Shown: in pieces, positions 1 to 4,513 of the stretch
How the letters are laid out: the number at the start of each line of letters is the position of its first letter
Position numbering within the stretch: the first letter of the stretch is position 1
Origin: an uncultured Collinsella sp.
Lineage (GTDB): Bacteria; Actinomycetota; Coriobacteriia; Coriobacteriales; Coriobacteriaceae
Assembly (NCBI GenBank): GCA_900553345.1
Contig: USDE01000070.1
Location: forward strand, 1 to 7,107
Reading direction: 5' to 3'
DNA: 7,107 bases
Translations under genes and position numbers: made by a program
The notes under the pieces: generated by a model
What the model saw: only the letters and a program-made list of their open reading frames with translations
The model's database searches: none
What the model was told of the DNA's origin: nothing

Positions 1-85
1 CAGATACTCAAAAGTATAGTGGCGTCGTCGCGATGGGCGATGCCCGCAGCCTAAGCAGGACAAAGTCTTCAGCAGCCTCTCGGGC

Positions 86-121
86 AAAAATGATCCGTTT
101 TCCTCCGTCCCCAAGGGATCA
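86..121 (-). terminator. Probable intrinsic terminator of the YheO-type regulator gene
   Basis: Read on the minus strand, TGATCC pairs with GGATCA (6 bp) and is followed directly by TTTTTG. The hairpin begins 5 bases after the regulator's stop codon, the right place for its terminator. The loop is long (19 nt), so the stem is weaker than a textbook example. No other gene is supported between here and the left window edge. Confidence 0.5.
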
Positions 122-126
122 GTGGG

Positions 127-783
127 TTAGCCCTCCTTGCGGACCTTTTGCAGATAGCGGTAGACGCTGGGCTCAGAGATGCCAAGCGCGGTGGCGGCGC
201 AGGCAACAGCGCCCTTGAGCATGAACACCCCGTTGCCGTTGAGGTGGCGAATGACGTCCACGCGGTCGCTCTGACCAAGCGACGCTACATCCAGCCCGCG
301 CGCGCTCAGCAGCTCGGCAATACTGCGGTCGATGAGCTCCTGTGTAGACTCCGAAAGACTTTCGACCTCGATAGACGTGGGCTCCGCCTGCCTTGGCACA
401 GCGTCGAAGCACGCCATGAGCTGCTGAGCCATGGCGTTGATGGAGCGTACCGTGGAAAGATCGGTGTTGACGCAGAGCATGCCGACGATCTCGTTATCCT
501 CGCGGATAAAGTACGTCGCCGACTCCAACGTCTTGCCACCGGCACCGCGCCCCTCGTAGCCCGTAATAAACGGCAGGTCGCGATACTTGGCGTCGTGCAT
601 GATCTTGAGTGCCAGATCGGTGGCGGGACCGCCGACCTTGCGGCCGCTCACGATGCCGTTGCGAATATCGACGATGGCGTGGTCGGGATCCGAGAAATCG
701 TGCAGCACGATTTCGCTGTTTTTGCCGAGTACCTGCTCCAGGAAATCGACCATCGGCAAAAAGCGGCGTACGGTCTCGTTCAT
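127..783 (-). CDS. YheO/DauR-type transcriptional regulator (PAS-like domain plus helix-turn-helix)
   Basis: Predicted cytoplasmic DNA-binding regulator of 218 residues. Residues about 5-118 match the YheO-like PAS domain (FLEQVLGKNSEIVLHDF, then a region with GYEGRG around residue 76 and a CVNTDLS strand around residue 104). This domain is presumed to sense a small ligand. A linker of about 35 residues follows. The C-terminus, about 155-215, matches the DauR-type helix-turn-helix, ending in GISEPSVYRYLQKVRK, the usual recognition-helix signature of the family. The length is normal for the family. I chose the ATG at 783 because AAGGAG lies 7 bases upstream and the PAS homology begins immediately; the frame stays open to a TTG at 924, but that extension has no ribosome binding site or family similarity. 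It is transcribed away from the nucleobase permease across a shared intergenic region, so it may control that gene. In E. coli, DauR governs D-arginine catabolism, but the ligand of this protein cannot be told from sequence. Confidence 0.9.
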   Translation of the reverse strand: MNETVRRFLPMVDFLEQVLGKNSEIVLHDFSDPDHAIVDIRNGIVSGRKVGGPATDLALKIMHDAKYRDLPFITGYEGRGAGGKTLESATYFIREDNEIVGMLCVNTDLSTVRSINAMAQQLMACFDAVPRQAEPTSIEVESLSESTQELIDRSIAELLSARGLDVASLGQSDRVDVIRHLNGNGVFMLKGAVACAATALGISEPSVYRYLQKVRKEG

Positions 784-977
784 GGGCAACTCCTTTGGGT
801 GAAATCGGAAATGTTCATAACAATTTTTTCTCATGGTAACACGGTGTCTATTGACTCGCATATTCGCAGGTACATTGCGTAATACAGACGAGCGGAAGGA
901 TTTTGGCGGTAAACGGTCGACCAAAAGAAAAGTTAGATGTTATTTTGACCAGACACTTTCCTGAACTGCGGAAATGT

Positions 978-1006
978 ATTATCTCAGCTGAAGAATAGTC
1001 TGATAA
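978..1006 (-). promoter_or_regulatory. Candidate leftward promoter for the YheO-type regulator
   Basis: On the minus strand, TTATCA (1006-1001) and GATAAT (983-978) are separated by exactly 17 bp. The -10 box matches 5 of 6 consensus bases and the -35 box 4 of 6. Transcription would start near 972 and give a leader of about 190 nt before the ATG at 783. The long leader makes this tentative, and a nearer promoter cannot be excluded. Confidence 0.35.
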
Positions 1007-1019
1007 CAAAAAATTATTA

Positions 1020-1048
1020 TTGAGAATGAGAGAAATCTTCAATACGAT
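1020..1048 (+). promoter_or_regulatory. Likely promoter of the nucleobase permease
   Basis: TTGAGA (1020-1025) and TACGAT (1043-1048) are separated by 17 bp; the boxes match 5 of 6 and 4 of 6 consensus bases. A start near 1055 would give an 80-nt leader before the ATG at 1136. It would also leave the in-frame ATG at 1049 upstream of the transcript, which supports the later start. I looked for the conserved core of a purine riboswitch in this leader and saw none. Confidence 0.5.
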
Positions 1049-1135
1049 ATGCAACGAAGGCATAACCTCAGCCCCGCACTGCGTCACAATAGAATGTTAG
1101 ATGCGAAAACAACTACTTCTAGGATTGGTGGTCAA

Positions 1136-2530
1136 ATGGCCCAGGAGACGGTTACGAACGGCACTGAAGCCCTGTTCACTCGTGAAGGCATGCCGCCCGT
1201 TAAGGAAATGATCCCGTGTGCCCTTCAGCACGTGTTGGCATCGTTTGCCGGCATCATTACCCCGGCGGTCATCATGGCCGGCGTCTACGGCTTTAATAGC
1301 CAGCAGAGCACCGACATCATTCAGGTCGCGCTCATTCTTTCGGCACTCGACACGGCCCTTCAGGCCTTCGCTCCCTTCCGTCGCATCGGCGGCGGCCTGC
1401 CCATCGTCATGGGCGTCTCGTTCGCGTTCCTGCCGGCCCTTCAGGCCATGGGTGCCTCGGGCTTTAGCTTTGGTGCGCTGCTGGGCGGCGAGATTGTCGG
1501 CGGTGCTGTCGCTGCCCTCTTTGGTCTGGCCTACAGCAAGATCAAGTGGCTGTTCCCGCCCGTCGTGACCGGTACGGTCATCTTCTCCATCGGCGTTTCG
1601 CTGTATCCCACGGCCGTCAAGTATATGGCCGGCGGTATGGGTACGCCGCTGTGGGGCACCCCGCAGGCATGGTGCGTCGCTCTTATCACGTTTGCCGTGG
1701 TCTTTGCGCTCGCCAACTTTGGCAAGGGCACGCTCAAGCTGGGATCCGTGTTCTTTGGCATGATCGTTGGCATGATCGTTTCGATCCCCTTTGGCATGAT
1801 CGATTTCTCCAGCGTCGCCACCGCTCAGGTCTTCGCCCTTCCCAAGCTCATGCCCTACGCGCTCGAGTTTGATCCCGAGGTCTGCATTACCCTCGCCGTC
1901 GTGTTCCCCATGGTTGCCATCCAGGTTATCGGTGACGTCTCCGCCGCCTGCCTGGGCTCCATCGACCGTATGCCCACCGAGCGCGAGCTCTCTGGCGCTA
2001 TCGTGTCCCAGGGCATCACATCTATGGTCGGCGGCCTGCTGGGCGGTCTTCCCACCAGCGCCCTTGGCCAGAACGTGGGCATCATCTGCTCCAACAAGGT
2101 CGTCAACAAGTGGGTTTTTGTGACCATCGCGGCCGTCTTTGCCATCGCCGGTCTGTTCCCGCAGCTCTCTGCCGTCCTTTCCGCTATCCCGCAGCCCGTC
2201 ATCGGCGGCGCGACCGTCGGCGTCTTTGGCACCATCACCATGAACGGCGTGCGCATGTTCACCCGCGAGGGCCTCACGCAGCGCACTACCACCATCGTCG
2301 GTACCTCCGTCGTCTTTGGCCTGGGTATCTGGATGGCCAGCGGTTGCCTTGCCGGCGAGGGTATGCCCACCTGGGTGTCCACCGTCATCGGCTCCAATGC
2401 CGTAACTCCCACCGCCATCATGGCCATTGTCCTTAACCTGATCCTTCCGCAGACGCCGGTCGTGGCTCAGCACATCGATGCTGCCAAGGACGCTGCCGTG
2501 GATCTGGTCTTGCCCGAGAGCAAGAAGTAG
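1136..2530 (+). CDS. NCS2-family nucleobase:cation symporter (uracil/xanthine-type permease)
   Basis: Polytopic inner-membrane transporter of 464 residues that probably imports a purine (xanthine, urate or similar) with a cation. Family marks in order: the TM1 motif QHVLASFAG (residues 31-39) with the conserved Gln-His pair; GGGLPIVMGVSFAFLP in TM3 (86-100); PPVVTGTVIFSIGVSL in TM5 (141-156); the TM8 block AIQVIGDVSA (261-270); and the TM10 block ALGQNVGI (309-316). Gln312-Asn313 followed by a glycine in TM10 is the pattern of purine members; uracil carriers such as UraA have Glu there. Oddly, the TM8 position that is normally the substrate-binding Glu reads Gln263. I chose ATG 1136 because a GGTGG lies just upstream, the hydrophobic core starts soon after, and the only good promoter leaves the earlier in-frame ATG at 1049 untranscribed. 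The frame is intact and the length is normal. Substrate specificity is an inference. Confidence 0.92.
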   Translation: MAQETVTNGTEALFTREGMPPVKEMIPCALQHVLASFAGIITPAVIMAGVYGFNSQQSTDIIQVALILSALDTALQAFAPFRRIGGGLPIVMGVSFAFLPALQAMGASGFSFGALLGGEIVGGAVAALFGLAYSKIKWLFPPVVTGTVIFSIGVSLYPTAVKYMAGGMGTPLWGTPQAWCVALITFAVVFALANFGKGTLKLGSVFFGMIVGMIVSIPFGMIDFSSVATAQVFALPKLMPYALEFDPEVCITLAVVFPMVAIQVIGDVSAACLGSIDRMPTERELSGAIVSQGITSMVGGLLGGLPTSALGQNVGIICSNKVVNKWVFVTIAAVFAIAGLFPQLSAVLSAIPQPVIGGATVGVFGTITMNGVRMFTREGLTQRTTTIVGTSVVFGLGIWMASGCLAGEGMPTWVSTVIGSNAVTPTAIMAIVLNLILPQTPVVAQHIDAAKDAAVDLVLPESKK

Positions 2531-2546
2531 CCAATTCGGTGCTATT

Positions 2547-2578
2547 CGTCGGCGGACGTATCGCCTCGTCCGCCGACG
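2547..2578 (+). terminator. Perfect 11-bp hairpin after the permease gene, probable terminator
   Basis: CGTCGGCGGAC (2547-2557) pairs perfectly with GTCCGCCGACG (2568-2578) around a 10-nt loop, 16 bases after the permease stop codon. The stem is strong and GC-rich, but TCATGC follows instead of a U-tract. It may terminate without one or protect the mRNA 3' end. Confidence 0.55.
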
Positions 2579-2681
2579 TCATGCGGCGTCAAGCTGCACT
2601 TCAAAGGGTTTGTCCCGTGGGCAAAATAAAGCTGACGGCAGCCAAGTGGTGAAGAGCTGGGCAGCGCCGTTGCTTAGATTA

Positions 2682-2720
2682 AGGGGTCAATGCCTAAACG
2701 GCGTCGACCCCTCTATTTAT
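2682..2720 (+). terminator. Degraded copy of the small RNA terminator
   Basis: AGGGGTC (2682-2688) still pairs with GACCCCT (2706-2712), but the downstream run is CTATTTAT, not the CTTTTT of the other copy. An inner GCC/GGC pairing is also kept. The hairpin can form, but termination should be weaker. Confidence 0.5.
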
Positions 2721-2796
2721 GCTTCGAACACTGCTTGAGTGCCTCGGAAAATCCGATGAGCGCCGTGAGGAGCGAGATCAGAGCGGTCAGGAGCTT
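2713..2796 (-). pseudogene. Remnant of a small membrane toxin-like peptide gene
   Basis: The minus strand encodes 27 residues (KLLTALISLLTALIGFSEAL, then KQCSKHK and a TAG stop) that match residues 9-35 of the intact peptide at 3176-3301. No ATG, GTG or TTG lies in frame between this segment and the next upstream stop codon, and the Met-Thr-Asp start and the ribosome binding site of the other copy are absent. The TAG replaces an AAG lysine codon, removing the arginine-rich tail. It looks like a dead duplicate: hydrophobic core kept, both ends lost. Confidence 0.7.
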
Positions 2797-2855
2797 CCGG
2801 AACGGTCCACGTGCGGTGGGGTGCCGCCCCTTTTGCGTGCGCCGCTTGTCGAATT

Positions 2856-2907
2856 ACGTTATAGCTAGCTATATTATAGGAAAGTATAATATAGCTAGCT
2901 ATAACGT
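2856..2907. repeat. 52-bp AT-rich inverted repeat with perfect 23-bp arms
   Basis: Positions 2856-2878 are the exact reverse complement of 2885-2907, around a 6-nt GGAAAG centre. Each arm contains the 14-bp self-palindrome TATAGCTAGCTATA, so the structure is nested. TATAAT occurs on each strand next to the centre, but no fitting -35 box is seen 17 bp upstream on the plus strand. The AT-rich composition contrasts with the GC-rich surroundings. The transcript could fold into a very stable hairpin, but no U-tract follows on either side. Its role is unknown; a miniature mobile element, a protein-binding site or an RNA-processing hairpin would all fit. Confidence 0.9.
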
Positions 2908-3078
2908 GAAGGAAGCTGAGGGTTCGTCCTGTGTTGTTGGTGACGGGGCTTTGCCCGATCGCGTGGTCTTTAGCATTTGCGGTTGAGTGCTCTGTGGATG
3001 TTGAGTGGTGGCTGGAGTAGAGCGACGAGTTGAGCGAACGCAGGAGCGGGCGCCGAGGCCTCGTTACCGAAAATCCAT
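2908..3078. other. Intergenic stretch between the two repeat copies, no gene seen
   Basis: I find no supported coding region here. There is a short CGGG/CCCG hairpin around 2943-2961 and a 10-bp palindrome CGAGGCCTCG near 3054-3063, both too small to interpret. Confidence 0.5.
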
Positions 3079-3107
3079 TTGTTAAACCCAGCGTCCGTGG
3101 GTAGAAT
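3079..3107 (+). promoter_or_regulatory. Promoter of the convergent small RNA (candidate antitoxin)
   Basis: TTGTTA (3079-3084) and TAGAAT (3102-3107) are separated by exactly 17 bp; TAGAAT matches 5 of 6 consensus bases. A start near 3114 fits the beginning of the structured RNA. In the left repeat copy the equivalent -10 reads CAAAAT and about 11 bp of spacer appear to be missing. Confidence 0.65.
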
Positions 3108-3113
3108 AAGGTC

Positions 3114-3199
3114 GACGGCAGCCCAAGTTGTGGATAGCTGGGCAGCGCCGTTGCTTAGATTAAGGGGTCAATGCCTTAACGGCGTCGACCCCTCTTTTT
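3114..3199 (+). ncRNA. Small structured RNA, candidate type I antitoxin
   Basis: A transcript of about 86 nt is bounded by a good promoter (boxes at 3079 and 3102) and a good terminator (3163-3199). Its 5' half folds into a hairpin: ACGGC pairs with GCCGT and GCCCA with TGGGC, with a small bulge between the two stems. It contains no convincing ribosome binding site or reading frame. It runs toward the small peptide gene on the other strand, and its last ~24 bases (from 3176) are antisense to the peptide's final codons; the rest would be antisense to the peptide mRNA 3' end. Convergent 3'-overlapping antisense RNAs of this kind are known for txpA/ratA and bsrG/SR4 in Bacillus. The antitoxin role is an inference from this layout. 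Confidence 0.6.
3163..3199 (+). terminator. Intrinsic terminator of the small RNA
   Basis: AGGGGTC (3163-3169) pairs with GACCCCT (3187-3193). Inside a 3-by-3 internal loop, GCC (3173-3175) pairs with GGC (3181-3183), and CTTTTT follows at 3194-3199. The stem lies over the stop codon and last codons of the minus-strand peptide gene. On the minus strand only TTAATCT follows the stem, so it favours plus-strand termination. Confidence 0.75.
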
Positions 3200-3301
3200 G
3201 TGCTTCGAATGCTGCTTGAGTGCCTCGGTAAGCCCGATAAGCGCCGTGAGGAGCGAGACCAAAGAGGTCAGGAGCTTCACGAAATCAATCAGATCGGTCA
3301 T
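3176..3301 (-). CDS. 41-residue single-helix membrane peptide, candidate type I toxin
   Basis: The product starts MTDLIDFVKLLTSLVSLLTA, continues through a hydrophobic stretch to about residue 24, and ends with the strongly basic tail KHKKRGRRR. This is one membrane-spanning helix plus a charged C-terminus, the general form of Fst/TxpA/Ldr-type toxins that act at the cytoplasmic membrane. No family assignment can be made by eye. ATG 3301 is chosen because GGAGG with its full extension GGGAGGTGAT lies 8 bases upstream; an ATG two codons earlier sits too close to that site. The ribosome binding site can be hidden in a leader hairpin, and a small RNA converges on the 3' end; both are typical of type I toxin control. 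A broken copy at 2713-2796 keeps only the hydrophobic core. The alternative is a small membrane protein with no toxicity. Confidence 0.72.
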   Translation of the reverse strand: MTDLIDFVKLLTSLVSLLTALIGLTEALKQHSKHKKRGRRR

Positions 3302-3309
3302 GGGCATCA

Positions 3310-3327
3310 CCTCCCGTCGCATGGAGG
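3310..3327 (-). promoter_or_regulatory. Leader hairpin that can cover the peptide's ribosome binding site
   Basis: On the minus strand, CCTCC (3327-3323) is complementary to the Shine-Dalgarno GGAGG (3314-3310) across an 8-nt loop. Further upstream in the same leader, CGGCA/TGCCG (3353-3349 with 3340-3336) and GGGC/GCCC (3336-3333 with 3329-3326) can form two more short, mutually overlapping stems. Hiding the ribosome binding site in the primary transcript is common in type I toxin mRNAs. Confidence 0.55.
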
Positions 3328-3355
3328 GCGCTGCCCGGCACATGGAACTGCCGTC

Positions 3356-3514
3356 AACAATAACCAGTCTATCAAACTGCAGCCATAAATACGAATATAT
3401 GTTCGCTAATAACAGTGACGTGGCCATCTCAAAGCGCGGCTTTACGCAAGGGTGCCGGGTGGCCGCGCTGGGCGATTTCATGTCCGCGCGGGCGCCTATC
3501 CTTACGGCAATATA
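3356..3514. other. Intergenic stretch upstream of the small peptide, no gene seen
   Basis: The AT-rich part at about 3372-3414 is where the leftward promoter of the peptide would be expected, but I could not fit a convincing -35/-10 pair. The plus-strand frame from ATG 3415 is continuous with the exonuclease gene, but has no ribosome binding site or family similarity before 3568. Confidence 0.4.
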
Positions 3515-3543
3515 GCCGCCTATGTAGCTATGTAGCAGGCGGC
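3515..3543 (+). promoter_or_regulatory. Leader hairpin with tandem 8-mer, upstream of the exonuclease gene
   Basis: GCCGCCT (3515-3521) pairs perfectly with AGGCGGC (3537-3543). The 15-nt loop, with the last stem base, is made of two tandem copies of TATGTAGC (3521-3528 and 3529-3536). No U-tract follows. It ends 7 bases before the exonuclease ribosome binding site, so it could influence translation or mRNA stability. Its function is unknown. Confidence 0.45.
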
Positions 3544-3567
3544 GGGCAACGGAGAAAGGCCATAACC

Positions 3568-4302
3568 GTGTCAGCTGAAAAGACGCCGGGTATCTCGGCT
3601 ATCGATACGACGAACTTTGCGCGCCAGATCGTGCTGGACTTTGAGTTTGCGCCGGTGCCAAAGCAGCGCCAGCGCCGCGGACTGCGCAACGAGATTATCG
3701 AGGTCGGCGCCGTCAAGCTCGATTACCACGGCAACGTTATGGGCGAGTTCTCGCAGTTTGTGCAGACGGAATTTACCGAAGGCGTTGCGTTTCCCGTCCG
3801 CGAGCTTACGGGGATATCGGCTGTGGACACCGCGATGGCCGATCCGCTCTACGTGGTGATCAAAAGGCTCAACGATTGGATCGGTCGCTACTCCGCCCAG
3901 ATAGTTTGCTGGAGCGGGGCGGACCGTCGACAGCTTTTGACCGAGTGCCAGGCAAAGCACATTGACCTTTCCGCATTTCCTACGGACTGGGCTGACCTAC
4001 AGGCGTTTTACACCTCGATCATGGACGTGGGCAGCCACGGGCGCGTCTCGTTGGGCGACGCGGCAACGTGGTTTGGCATCGAGTTCGACGAGTCGACGGG
4101 CCACGCTCACAGCGCCCTTGCCGATGCGCGCGTGACCGCCAAGCTGCTCAAACAGATGATGGACGGGGACTACCGTGTGAGCCCGCGCGCCCAGGAAGTC
4201 CGCCAGCGGTGGGGGATGGGCGAGCGACCCCAGACGCGCCTTTCCAAGAAGTGCCCCGAGCTGGGCGACCTGCTGCTGAAGCTGAAGGCAGAGGGGAGGT
4301 AG
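3568..4302 (+). CDS. DEDDh-type 3'-5' exonuclease domain protein
   Basis: Predicted cytoplasmic nuclease of 244 residues from the RNase T/DnaQ-like exonuclease superfamily. The four metal-binding acidic residues and the general-base histidine are visible: Asp24 and Glu26 in VLDFEFAP (motif I), Asp119 in CWSGADRRQL (motif II), and His181 with Asp186 in HSALADARVTAKLL (motif III, HxxxxD form). The fold runs from about residue 20 to 197; the last ~45 residues are charged and contain no recognised domain. I chose the GTG at 3568 because GGAGAAAGG lies 8 bases upstream and homology starts shortly after; the frame is open further upstream, but without support. Whether it acts on RNA or DNA cannot be told. 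It is not a proofreading polymerase subunit by context, and it stands alone between the toxin-antitoxin-like locus and hsdR, with an intergenic gap on both sides. Confidence 0.88.
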   Translation: MSAEKTPGISAIDTTNFARQIVLDFEFAPVPKQRQRRGLRNEIIEVGAVKLDYHGNVMGEFSQFVQTEFTEGVAFPVRELTGISAVDTAMADPLYVVIKRLNDWIGRYSAQIVCWSGADRRQLLTECQAKHIDLSAFPTDWADLQAFYTSIMDVGSHGRVSLGDAATWFGIEFDESTGHAHSALADARVTAKLLKQMMDGDYRVSPRAQEVRQRWGMGERPQTRLSKKCPELGDLLLKLKAEGR

Positions 4303-4382
4303 GGGGCAGACGGCCATCCGGAGGCGCCCGATCGGCGGCCCCTCGGGGCTTGCCCGTATCGTAGGCAATGCGCCGAATGCTC

Positions 4383-4404
4383 GCCATCGAAATTTATCGA
4401 TGGC
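4383..4404. repeat. Inverted repeat upstream of hsdR (8-bp arms)
   Basis: GCCATCGA (4383-4390) is the exact reverse complement of TCGATGGC (4397-4404), around AATTTA. There is no U-tract. It directly abuts the second palindrome, and the pair may form part of an operator or the 3' structure of the exonuclease transcript. Confidence 0.5.
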
Positions 4405-4406
4405 CT

Positions 4407-4421
4407 ATTACAGACTGTAAT
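4407..4421. promoter_or_regulatory. Operator-like palindrome ATTACAG-A-CTGTAAT
   Basis: A perfect 15-bp palindrome with 7-bp half-sites lies 36 bp upstream of the hsdR -10 box, where a dimeric regulator could act. The TACA...TGTA core recalls CopY/BlaI-type operators, but those have a 2-bp centre and this has 3, so I do not name the regulator. Confidence 0.45.
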
Positions 4422-4457
4422 GGGCTTGAGCCATCCCGGGGAAATTGCCGCGTGACC

Positions 4458-4463
4458 TATAAT
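4458..4463 (+). promoter_or_regulatory. Candidate -10 box for hsdR
   Basis: A consensus TATAAT lies 50 bp before the hsdR start codon. The position 17 bp upstream reads CCCGGG, and a TTGAGC at 4426 is too far away (26-bp spacer). The promoter is therefore either weak or dependent on an activator. Transcription would start near 4470. Confidence 0.4.
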
Positions 4464-4513
4464 GTTTGGAACAGTTAAATGCGCTTTTTGCAATTGTGCA
4501 GATAGGTTTTGCT

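Larger units (their letters stand above)
2622..2812. repeat. Left copy of a ~180-bp direct repeat (decayed toxin-antitoxin cassette)
   Basis: This stretch aligns with 3102-3292 at an offset of 481 bp. The longest identical run is 41 bp (2655-2695 against 3136-3176). Similarity ends near 2800 on the right, where the N-terminal part of the peptide gene would begin. Compared with the right copy, three functional parts are damaged: the small RNA promoter, the U-tract of its terminator and the peptide reading frame. The right copy is therefore the better model of the intact element. Confidence 0.85.
3102..3292. repeat. Right copy of the ~180-bp direct repeat (apparently intact)
   Basis: It is the partner of 2622-2812 at an offset of 481 bp. 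It covers the small RNA, its terminator and most of the peptide gene. The peptide start, ribosome binding site and leader (3293-3355) lie beyond the shared segment. Confidence 0.85.

Noticed and set aside
1..120. Possible gene fragment on the minus strand at the left edge
   Set aside because: A frame is open to the window edge, but it would overlap the regulator's terminator, start at TTG without a proper ribosome binding site, and has no domain I can name.
148..882. Open frame of 244 codons on the plus strand
   Set aside because: It is antisense to the YheO-type regulator, which has clear PAS and helix-turn-helix motifs and a good ribosome binding site.
1049..1135. Longer N-terminus for the permease from ATG 1049
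   Set aside because: It has no ribosome binding site, the extra 29 residues do not resemble the family, and the ATG overlaps the predicted -10 box.
1049..1135. Possible purine riboswitch in the permease leader
   Set aside because: The conserved loop and junction sequences of the purine riboswitch are not visible in the leader.
1097..2473. Open frame of 458 codons on the minus strand
   Set aside because: It is antisense to the permease; the product is rich in Gly, Asp and His with no domain, as expected from the reverse of GC-rich codons.
2690..2986. Open frame of 98 codons on the plus strand
   Set aside because: It runs through the repeat remnant and the AT-rich palindrome, has no ribosome binding site, and the matching frame is not kept in the other repeat copy.
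4338..4349. GCCC-CTCG-GGGC hairpin after the exonuclease gene
   Set aside because: With a stem of only 4 bp and no U-tract, it is too weak to call as a terminator.
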